From Lactarius indigo (Eukaryota > Basidiomycota > Agaricomycetes > Russulales > Russulaceae): a DNA stretch of 64,000 nt. The notes beneath the pieces were generated by a model. It was given only the letters and a program-made list of their open reading frames with translations. It made no database searches and was not told where the DNA came from. Position numbers and translations under genes: made by a program. Below, in pieces: positions 52,550 through 60,974 of this stretch. How positions within the stretch are numbered: position 1 is the first letter of the stretch; the number at the start of each line of letters is the position of its first letter. Where the stretch lies: assembly GCA_025766275.1 (NCBI GenBank), contig JAFKAC010000042.1, positions 372,001 through 436,000 on the forward strand. Reading direction: 5' to 3'.

Positions 52550-53531
52550 GCCTCCTTCTACTCCGTTTACCTTCAACTTATCTGAAGAACAGAGGCTCGC
52601 ACGAGCCCGAGTTAACTTCGAGTCCCACAGGCAGCGGCAACTTGACCGCTATTACCCCGTCACTTCCACTTACGACCTCATCGACAACCCCCGCCTTGAC
52701 TGTTGGACAGAACCCCCTACCGCCTTACGTACCCTTATCGACCTCTTTGACTTTGGAGAAGTCATCCCTGAAAGGGCTTATCACGAGTTTATTGACGATC
52801 TTTCTGAAGTCGTCAAGGCTGCCGACGAACAACTCCTTTACTGGCACCTTTCGAACTCCGTCTCCGCCACCAACCACCCAACAGATCAACTCCTAGTGTG
52901 GACCAAGAGCGACTATCTTTGGTTTGTCCACGTTCCCCCTCGTCGTGACCACTATATCTGGCAATTGGAAGACGGTTTCTCTCTTCATTTTGTTGACCGA
53001 CTCCGCCTCACATATCAGGAAATACAAATTTCCTTCCAAGAAATCCAAGCGATCATTCACCCCGACTCTGCCCCCCGTCTAGTCATCTCTGATAGTTCAG
53101 AGTTTACTTACTCCTTCGCCACCTCTACGTGGGAAACTACCCTGTCCAATCCCGACCGAAACCTTGTAAACCCAAGTATCTGGCACTACCCCCCTTCTAC
53201 CTCTGATGACCCAGAGTTAGTCTCGATTCTCAACGCTAGAGAAACTTTCCGAACTCCGCCCTTGCTCCGCCGAATTACAGATCGGCTACCCCCTAGTTCC
53301 CCTGAAACTGAAGACGAATCTTCAGACTCCGACATCTCCCTACATAACGGAGACACTAACCAACCGCCTAGCCCTAACGACGGTTGGGGACCAACTCTGA
53401 CCTCAGGCCCCTGTTGGTGCTCTCAAGAAGTCTGCACCTGCGGTTATCGTCCCGACACCCCCCCGACACCCCCCAACGTAGTGTTGTGGTCCCCTGGAGT
53501 TAACTATCTACCTTATAGAGAAAAGGACTAG
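52548..53531 (+). CDS. Element F ORF2, 327 codons without ATG, unknown function
   Basis: The frame opens immediately after TAA 52545-52547 with GTG CCT CCT, so GTG is the first possible codon. It has no methionine codon. Features: LSEEQRLARARVNFESHRQR, QLLVWTKSDYLWFVHVPPRR, LRLTYQEIQISFQEIQAII, a Pro/Ser/acidic stretch and a late Cys cluster CWCSQEVCTCGY. I recognise no family. The only ATG in the surrounding 3.3 kb, at 53206, is out of frame and reads four codons before TAG. Expression would need non-AUG initiation or reinitiation after ORF1. Confidence 0.65.
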   Translation: MPPSTPFTFNLSEEQRLARARVNFESHRQRQLDRYYPVTSTYDLIDNPRLDCWTEPPTALRTLIDLFDFGEVIPERAYHEFIDDLSEVVKAADEQLLYWHLSNSVSATNHPTDQLLVWTKSDYLWFVHVPPRRDHYIWQLEDGFSLHFVDRLRLTYQEIQISFQEIQAIIHPDSAPRLVISDSSEFTYSFATSTWETTLSNPDRNLVNPSIWHYPPSTSDDPELVSILNARETFRTPPLLRRITDRLPPSSPETEDESSDSDISLHNGDTNQPPSPNDGWGPTLTSGPCWCSQEVCTCGYRPDTPPTPPNVVLWSPGVNYLPYREKD

Positions 53532-53540
53532 ATAGTATAG

Positions 53541-53579
53541 ATTGTCAAAATAAATTTTACGAGTGTAAAATTTGACAAT
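53541..53579 (+). promoter_or_regulatory. C-GAGT-G hairpin before ORF3 of element F
   Basis: A left arm TAAATTTTAC closes on loop GAGT (53561-53564) with GTAAAATTTG. ATTGT and ACAAT extend the stem past a five-base bulge, about 15 pairs in all. The ORF3 frame opens within the right arm. Confidence 0.55.
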
Positions 53580-54264
53580 TTTCAAAGCCAAAACCCTGGA
53601 TCCAATTCATTGGGCAATTAACCTGGCATCTTCACACGTCGCCCAAAGAAGAACTCATCGTCACTTCCAAGTGGACGATCGGCCAATAGCCTCTACCCCT
53701 AGTACCCCTGTTACCCCAAGAAGGGCCCCCAGAGCTCGTCGAGCTACCAACACCCAGATTCCCCTCCCGAGTATTAACCAAGCCGATCCCAGTGAACCAG
53801 TGTACCCTAGTATCCAAGCAACTCCGACTGCAAGACAGCATTCCACAAGCAGCGACGAAGCTCAGTATCTCGAAACCCAGCCCCGAGAAATCCATTGTCA
53901 CCTCCCCGAAGCTATCTTAGTAACCAAGAGCCTACCAACCCGAACCCCCCGAGAACTCGACGTGTTCAGAAGACACTGTTCTCTGTTGTACCAAAACCGG
54001 CACAATCTTGAAACCCTGTATTTTTCCCAGCCACTTACGCGTATAAGCGAGATTTCGACAAACCCCTTGTATTTTCAAGACTTCTTGTGGAGAAGTAAGA
54101 CAACCCTGACCCACTTTGGTATTTGGGAAGAATACCATTGGATCCGTCGTTCACAAAGACCCCACCGTCCGGATAGAGCTATCCTCCTCCCTGCGTACAA
54201 AGTCTACTACCCCTGGAACCTGGACAGTTGGACTGTCACCCGTCTCACCAGAAGAGGTGAATGA
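53572..54264 (+). CDS. Element F ORF3, up to 230 codons without ATG, unknown function
   Basis: The frame opens after TAA 53566-53568 and ends TGA 54262-54264. Start candidates are TTG 53572, ATT or CTG; none is ATG. The first third is basic and Ser/Pro/Thr-rich (RRAPRARRATNTQIPLPSIN), the second compact (FRRHCSLLYQNRHNLETLYF, PLYFQDFLWRSKTTLTHFGI, LLPAYKVYYPWNLDSWTVTR). No known family is recognised. The stop overlaps the gag ATG as ATGA (54261-54264), an arrangement used for termination-reinitiation in compact RNA genomes. Confidence 0.6.
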   Translation: MTIFKAKTLDPIHWAINLASSHVAQRRTHRHFQVDDRPIASTPSTPVTPRRAPRARRATNTQIPLPSINQADPSEPVYPSIQATPTARQHSTSSDEAQYLETQPREIHCHLPEAILVTKSLPTRTPRELDVFRRHCSLLYQNRHNLETLYFSQPLTRISEISTNPLYFQDFLWRSKTTLTHFGIWEEYHWIRRSQRPHRPDRAILLPAYKVYYPWNLDSWTVTRLTRRGE

Positions 54265-55811
54265 ACACGCAACGACCGCTCACAGACGAAGAAAAAGCCA
54301 ACATTCCAGTATACTTCTTCGACCCCTACTTTTCCCTTACCGACAATCTTTACTACGCCAAGTGGAAGGAAGAGGAGATATCCAGTCCTACAGGAAAACA
54401 CCCGTGGACAATAGTCGCTACCCAACACCAAATCGTTTTTCAAGACCTAAAAGAAGCCTTTCCTGGTATCGACAAAGTCCAGGACCTAAGTTACAATTCC
54501 CTACACGCCACTTTCAAAGGAAAGAACGTTCGTTGGAACTTTGTGAACGAGCAGTGGATCTACCTAAACAATAAACCGGTCCACTTCAATACACCTAGTG
54601 AATCTGACGATTCGAAAAGTGATACGGAAGAAGTATCACAAATCCTAGACACTACCACCAAAAAACTCTCTGGTCTGCTATCCCAAGTAACCTCCCGACC
54701 CTCGACACCCCAGATTTCCCCTAGTACCTCCGGCCCTAGTCGTTTCCCTGCAACAGTTCCCCCACATCGACTCCCATCACCACCCCTAACTGTTCAAGCC
54801 TCTTCCTCAGTACCCCCTTTATCCATCCTCCCTGTACCCACCGCAATGGCAGCACCTGCACCGGCGAAAATCTTAGGCGCAGCGCCTGAGCCCTTCGACG
54901 GCAAACCCAACCATGCTGAGGCCTTTTGGAACAACCTGGCCAATTACTTCCATCTAAATCAGGATATCTTTAACTCTGACGACAAAAAGGTATCCACTGC
55001 CCTTACCTATTTCAAGGTTGGGACCCCAGCAGGAGAATGGGCTCAAGACAGGCAAAAGAAAGCCTTAAACCCAACCGGTGGTGCAGCAATTAGCTTCGGC
55101 ACCTGGGCACAGTTCAAAACCGACTTCGATGCACACTTTGTTCCTGGTCACACTGCCATGGAATCCACGAACAAAATGTACTCTCTAAAGATGGGGACCC
55201 GACCTTTCAACGAATGGTTCCAAGAATGGTCGACCCATGCTACGCGAAGTGGTGCAAACGAGCAGACCAAGATGTACGCTTTCCGACAAGCTATCCCAAC
55301 GGCTCTAAACATGAAGCTGCTCGGCATATCCCCTATCCCTACCACCTTCGACACCCTTGTTGAGAAAGCAAGAGAATTCGATCGCGCCTATCGAATTTAC
55401 GCTGGTCACGCCATTAACCAGTTTAACAAAACCCATAAGCCCACCACAGGACGAGCCGTCCTAGCAGAGGACGATAGCGTTAATGTCAACGCTTCCTCAT
55501 CTCGTACTACCAAACCAAGGAACAAACTTACCAAGGAAGAGCGAGAGTATCGCTTCAAGAATAAACTCTGCCTATACTGTGGCAGGCCAGGCCACGTACT
55601 TAAAGAATGTCACGCCAAGACGGCAGCCATGAAGGCCAAAGGAGGCCAATCCAACAACAACGCTAGGGCGCGCGGCGCCTTTGTTGATGAACCAAGTCAG
55701 GAAGAAGAACCTGCTGACCACCCAGCAAACATAGGAGCGATATATCGAGAGATACTCCCTTTTGACCCGGATGCACGTCCGCGTTCGGTGCCTATTAATG
55801 AGGATTTTTAG
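54261..55811 (+). CDS. Gag of element F
   Basis: 516 codons from ATG 54261. The N-terminal part (NIPVYFFDPYFSLTDNLYYA) is followed by a Ser/Pro linker, a capsid-like region (PEPFDGKPNHAEAFWNNLAN; FKTDFDAHFVPGHTAMESTN; FNEWFQEWSTHATRSGANEQ) and the zinc knuckle CLYCGRPGHVLKEC. It stops at TAG 55809. This is the first gene of the element with an ATG start and the first usable ATG after the inferred transcript start. Pol is in the -1 frame. Confidence 0.88.
   Translation: MNTQRPLTDEEKANIPVYFFDPYFSLTDNLYYAKWKEEEISSPTGKHPWTIVATQHQIVFQDLKEAFPGIDKVQDLSYNSLHATFKGKNVRWNFVNEQWIYLNNKPVHFNTPSESDDSKSDTEEVSQILDTTTKKLSGLLSQVTSRPSTPQISPSTSGPSRFPATVPPHRLPSPPLTVQASSSVPPLSILPVPTAMAAPAPAKILGAAPEPFDGKPNHAEAFWNNLANYFHLNQDIFNSDDKKVSTALTYFKVGTPAGEWAQDRQKKALNPTGGAAISFGTWAQFKTDFDAHFVPGHTAMESTNKMYSLKMGTRPFNEWFQEWSTHATRSGANEQTKMYAFRQAIPTALNMKLLGISPIPTTFDTLVEKAREFDRAYRIYAGHAINQFNKTHKPTTGRAVLAEDDSVNVNASSSRTTKPRNKLTKEEREYRFKNKLCLYCGRPGHVLKECHAKTAAMKAKGGQSNNNARARGAFVDEPSQEEEPADHPANIGAIYREILPFDPDARPRSVPINEDF
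55802..55811 (+). promoter_or_regulatory. Gag-pol frame change in element F
   Basis: The pol frame is blocked by TGA at 55799-55801 and the gag frame by TAG at 55809-55811, so any shift must occur within GGATTTTTAG. No canonical heptamer fits. One more T in the run of five (55805-55809) would place gag and pol in one frame, as in Tf1. Either slippage or a one-base loss is possible. Confidence 0.5.
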
Positions 55812-58800
55812 GCTCTTCCATCGTAGCACTGTCGATTGGAAGTATTCGTGCCAGTAGCGTTGTACACGGCCTTTCCCTACTAGAGACGTTCGGAGCCGAG
55901 CATGTACCTGCAGAAACAATTCGGAATAGGAGAGCTCCTTCAATTGTTCTCAGAGTTACACTAGTAGGAAAGAAGTCTGGCAAAGAAATCAGTGCCCGTG
56001 CCCTGTTGGACAGTGGCGCGGAGGGCATCATCGTGGATGATGGGTTTGCGCGTGCAAACAACCTAACAATGAGGACACTAATTAAACCCTTACCAGTTAG
56101 AAACGTGGACGGGTCTCCCAACAAGACGGGATCTGTTAGGTATACTACGATCCAGAGGCTACGGATCAGAACTTCTGATAACGACTACCACGACGAAACC
56201 GTGGAGCTCTATGCAACTACTCTAGGGGAGCACGATATAATCTTAGGAACAGATTGGCTCCAAGCACATAACCCTGAAATCGACTGGCACCAACCAAAAA
56301 TAGCCTTCACACGATGCCCAAGAACCTGTACCCTGTCCTCCTCAGCGGTCGTCATTTCTTCAAAGACACCACAAACACGACACACAACTATTAACATCCT
56401 GGAACTTGACCCTGACCAAGAAACCTGTCTCCCCGTGGAAAACGAAATTGAACCCCTGGAACCCACCTTTATCCAAGATGCCTGCGAACCCTGGCTGTGG
56501 ATCCACAGCTTTAGCAAGTATGACCACCTTGCCATCCGAGCAAAGATAACTACAAGCACCAAGATAGCAGCACGCACTGCACCTAAGCCTTCCACCGACC
56601 ACATTCCGAGCCACTTCCAACGATATACTAAAGTATTCAGCGAAATCGCGTCTCACCGACTACCCCAACATCAGCCCTGGGATCACGCAATTGACCTCAA
56701 ACCAGGAGCCACTATGAAGAATTGTGGCATCTATCGACTTACGCCAAAGGAATCCGATGCCCTCAAGGAATACATCTCGGAACACCTAAAGAAAGGTTAC
56801 ATTCGACCATCTAAGTCACCCATGGCCTCCCCCTTTTTCTTTGTCGATAAAAAGGATGGCAAACTCCGACCTGTACAAGACTACCGTGCCCTCAATGATA
56901 TAACCATTAAGAACGCAGCCCCCCTTCCCCTTATCCCTGAACTTATCGACAAACTCCACGGTGCGCGCTACTTTACCAAGCTAGATATTCGTTGGGGATA
57001 CAACAATATCCGTATCCGAGAAGGCGATGAGTACAAGGCAGCCTTCAAAACATCCTTAGGACTCTTTGAACCCACAGTAATGACTTTCGGCCTTTGCAAC
57101 GCCCCTGCCACCTTCCAGACATTTATGAACCAGATCTTTGAGTCCTTGATCGATGGTGGACATGTTGTAGTCTACCTCGACGACATCTTGATCTTCACAG
57201 AAGATGCCTCCTCACTCACAGCATTGACGCACGACGTGCTTCAACGACTGGAGCGCCACGATCTCTACCTAAAACCTGAAAAATGTACATTTGCACAAAC
57301 TTCCGTCGAATACCTCGGAATCGTCATTTCCGATGGCCAAGTTTCTATGGACCCTGCAAAAGTTGCAGGTATTACTCAATGGCCCACTCCACGCACTGTT
57401 AAACAAGTGCAGGCTTTCCTAGGCTTTTGCAATTTCTATCGACGCTTCATTAAAGACTACTCCACCATTGCCCGCCCATTGTTCGACCTAACCAAGAAAA
57501 ACGTCCCCTTTTCTTGGGATACCGCAGCGGAAACCGCTTTCCGCACCCTGATTAAATGTTTCACCGAAGCTCCTGTCCTCGCCCTGCCTGACCATTCCAA
57601 GCCTTTCCGTCTCATCACCGACGCAAGCGATTTTGCTACCGGTGCCATTCTTGAACAACCGGATGCCTTGCAACGATGGCACCCCGTCGCTTTCCTTTCC
57701 AAATCCCTCCTTCCTGCCGAACGTCACTACGAAATCTGTGACAAGGAACTTCTTGCCATCATCCATGCCTTGCATGCCTTCCGCCACTACCTGGAAGGAC
57801 GGGATGACGTTACTGAAATCTGGTCTGACCATGGCAACCTTGTCTATTTTACCACAAAGCAGAAACTTTCCCGCCGACAAGCCCGTTGGGCCCTGTTCCT
57901 CTCTCGCTTCCAGTTCATCATCATCCACAAACCTGGTGTTCAGAACAAGTCTGATGCACTGTCCCGGCGTCCAGACCATAAAAAGGGGATAGCGGATGAA
58001 GATGAAAAACGAGTGCTCCTGGACACAAAATTTTTCTCGGTTAATGCAGTACAAAGAACTGCAGTTACCATTCACGGTGATAATACTCTTCGACAACGCA
58101 TCCGAAACACACACACCTATGACAAAGAAGTCAGCACAGCCTTAGAAACCCTCTTGAAGAATGGCCCCCGTTCCTTAACCAAGGGGCTAGAAGAGTGGAA
58201 TCTAGAAGATGGCGTCATCTTATTCCGAGGACAAATCTACATACCCAAAGACGACAACTTACGAAGAGACATCGTAACTCAGTATCACGACCACATCGCT
58301 ACAGGACATCCAGGGCGATGGAAGACTTATGAACTCCTTTCCCGAGACTTTTGGTGGCCAGGGATGTCAACGTTTGTCAAAGAATACGTCGATGGATGTG
58401 CCACCTGCCAGTCTACGAAAATTAAACCACGAACCCAAGTACCCCTGCAACCCAATGCTATTCCTGAAGAAATCTGGGGAACCATCACAATGGACTTCAT
58501 CACCGACCTCCCCTCCTCCCACAACTACGACTCGTTGTTCGTAGTCGTTGACCGACTCAGTAAAGCAGTAGTCATTTCCCCGTGTAACAAGACCATCACA
58601 GCAGACGAAACTGCTCAACTTTACCTGGAAAATGTCTGGAGACGTACTGGTCTACCCCGACAAGTCATTTCTGACAGAGGCCCTCAATTTGCATCAAAAG
58701 TAATGCAAGAAATCTGGAATAAATTAGGAGTCAAATCTACCCTGTCCACGGCTTTCCATCCGCAAACAGATGGAGAAACCGAACGCGTAAATCAAGAACT

Positions 58801-59572
58801 CGAGCAGTACCTCCGCGTCTTCTGTAACTTCCAACAAGACAACTGGGTAGACCTAGTCCCGTTCATGGAATTCGCACACAACGCACGACAGCACAGTGCA
58901 ACTCACAAGTCACCCTTTGAAGTGTGGTATGGGTACAACCCGGAGTTCATTCCCCCCATCCACTTCAATAGCAAGATACCCGCAGCCGAGGAAAGACTAG
59001 ACGCATTGAACCGAATTCGCTCTGAAGTCACTGCAGCCCTCAAAGTCGCTGCAGAAGTAATGAGAAATTCCAAGTCAATCACGACCCCCCCGCGTGTTCA
59101 ACGAAGGCGATCTAGTCTGGCTGGAAGGGACTAATATCCACACTACCCACCCCAAAGCTAAACTCGCCCCCCGCCGCCATGGTCCTTTTAAAGTCCTATC
59201 CTCCTGGGGAGTTAACTGCAAACTCCAACTCCCAAGGCATGGCGAATCCACCCAGTCTTCCATAATTCCTTGATCTCCCCATACAAAGAAAACACCACGC
59301 ACGGCCCTAACTTCACCCGACCACCCCCCGAAATTGTCCAAGGGGAAGACGAACACTATGAAGTCGAAAGGGTCCTGCAGTCAAAGGTATCGCCCAACAA
59401 GAAAGGCATACTTTACTTGATCAAATGGAAGGGGTACCCCGACTCTGAAAACTCCTGGCTCCCCTCCTCCCAAATGACCCATGCGCAAGACCTTGTTAGT
59501 CAATTTCACAAGGCCAACCCCGGTGCCCCTAAACCAAAGTCAACTAGTGCTAGTGGAATAGCACGACGTTAA
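55802..59572 (+). CDS. Pol of element F with two further frame breaks
   Basis: Protease LLDSGAEGIIVDD (D codon 56009), then GTDWLQAHNPEIDW; RT with LDIRWGYNNIRI and YLDD (57173-57184); RNase H (ITDASDFATGAILEQ, WSDHGNLVYF); integrase zinc finger (GHPGRWKTYELL...CATCQSTK) and core (MDFITDLPSSHNYDS, SDRGPQF, DGETERVNQELEQ); chromodomain (YEVERVLQSKV...LIKWKGYPDSENSW). The main frame stops at 59132-59134. FNEGDLVWLEGTNIHTTHPK continues in another frame after the C run at 59085-59091, and AWRIHPVFHNSLISPY in a third after CCAAGG at 59232-59237. Both breaks are single-base changes at homopolymers, so a sequencing or assembly origin is possible. Confidence 0.88.
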
Positions 59573-59583
59573 AAAGGGGATAC

Positions 59584-60271
59584 TGTCACGAACCTATAAA
59601 CTGGGTCGTGACTCAAGGCGCTTAGGACCGGACCGGACCGGACCGGGCTTATGTCATCAACTTCCTAAAGGGGAAATCCGAAATCGGAGTTTGAATTTCG
59701 CTCTCCGACGGTCACGTGATGTGTCACGTGATTACTCTGTCTTCCAAGTCACATGCATACCTACCTGCACGAGTATCAATCAACGGTTGATCGTTTATCA
59801 ATCAACGAAGATAATCACCCAAGTCACCACCCCTCGGGGATTCCCGCATTGACTGCGGAATCACGCCATTCTGATGCAAGATTGCACCATCAACTGCGGC
59901 GCAGTTGTTCTATGTTTAAACCCCTTCCGATTGGACTCTATTGTTAGATGTCTCTAGAATGTTCCTTTGCGCAGTACTGCGCAGCACCCGTGGGCAGGCC
60001 CTAAGTCTGCCCTAAACCGACGCACAGACCACCCCCTGTAGTATATAAGCTGGTGCAATTCTACGGACAGTCCCTCAGACTGTCCACTTGTGACATCTTC
60101 CCCTCTTGCCTCTCAGCTCCTTCGAGTGCCCCACCTTGTGTGTGCGCCACTACCTTCTTTGAGCCAAGAACGCCTCCTCTTCGTCCTCTTCGACGCTCTC
60201 TCCGTCTCTACTCCGCCCGCCGTCGTCTTCAACCGTATCCCTCGCTGTCGAGTGACAGTGAGTTCGCCACA
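59584..60271 (+). repeat. Element F 3' LTR
   Basis: 688 bases, starting after AAAAAGGGGATAC, a purine-rich tract. About seven differences from the 5' LTR, including GTGTGTG vs GTGTG and one T less in CTTCC. Confidence 0.92.
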
Positions 60272-60480
60272 GTCGTGGTCGTGGTTGCGATCGTGGTCGT
60301 GGTCGTGGTCGCCGTCGCCGTGGTGGTCGCTGTGGTGGTCGTGGTCGCCGTGGTGGTCGCGGTTGCGCGGTGGTGGTCGTGGTGGTCGTGGTGGTGGTTG
60401 CGGTTGCGGTCGTGGTCGTGGTCGTAGTCGTGGTCGTGGTCGTAGTCGTGGTCGTGGTCGTAGTCGTGGTCGTGGTCGTA

Positions 60481-60515
<35 letters not shown>

Positions 60516-60516
60516 A

Positions 60517-60557
<41 letters not shown>

Positions 60558-60571
60558 GGTCGCGGTCGTCG
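60272..60571 (+). repeat. GTCGTG microsatellite
   Basis: About 300 bases of GTCGTG with variants (GTAGTC, GCGGTC), starting at the first base after the F LTR. It keeps frames open on both strands, reading Val runs, RGRS repeats, RPRPR or HDHD. I do not regard any as genes. Confidence 0.9.
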
Positions 60572-60974
60572 CACCCCAGGGCTGGCGCCATCGCCGTGGC
60601 TGCCTTGGGGGCTTGGGGGTTCGGGGCGTGGCTATCGCAGGGCAGGTCCTGCCGCTGCCTTGTTACCTGCGAGGGCGCGTGTGGGCGAGTCAGTGAGCCA
60701 GGCAAAAAAAAAGAAGTACTTACTTTGTGGCCAAGAGACGAGGGTGGGTCGTAAACCCGTGCCAGTGGTGCTCGCGAGCACGAACGCGAGTTGCGCAATG
60801 CAAGGGCAAGGAATTTTCGCAGCCACCGCATGTACGACGCGCATTCCCACGCTCTCGTCTCGGCTCCTGCTGCTTGCTACAGTCTCATCTCTCCTCATCT
60901 CTGCCTGATCTCAGCTGATCTACTTCAGCTTGCTTCTTTTATTTTTTTTTGTACTACTCTTGGCTACGTCTACT
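60572..60974 (+). other. Upstream region of the hAT gene
   Basis: No ORF of its own. An A8 run lies near 60703 and T-rich sequence near 60940-60952. Terminal inverted repeats and promoter of the hAT element should lie here, but I could not identify them without the right end. Confidence 0.35.

Larger units (their letters stand above)
50451..60271 (+). mobile_element. Element F: long Gypsy chromovirus with three ATG-free ORFs before gag
   Basis: A 9,821-base element with LTRs of 687 and 688 bases that differ at about seven positions (~1%). Order: LTR, self-primer-binding site, ORF1, hairpin linker, ORF2, hairpin, ORF3, gag, pol with chromodomain, LTR. The flanks (GGTCC left, GTCGT right) do not match, and the sequences on either side are unrelated. 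The ~3.1 kb between LTR and gag is unusual for Ty3/Gypsy elements. Confidence 0.9.

Noticed and set aside
60090..60908. Arg/Gly-rich, valine-run, RPRP and HDHD proteins
   Set aside because: All are readings of the GTCGTG microsatellite in different frames; no start or neighbouring domain supports a gene.
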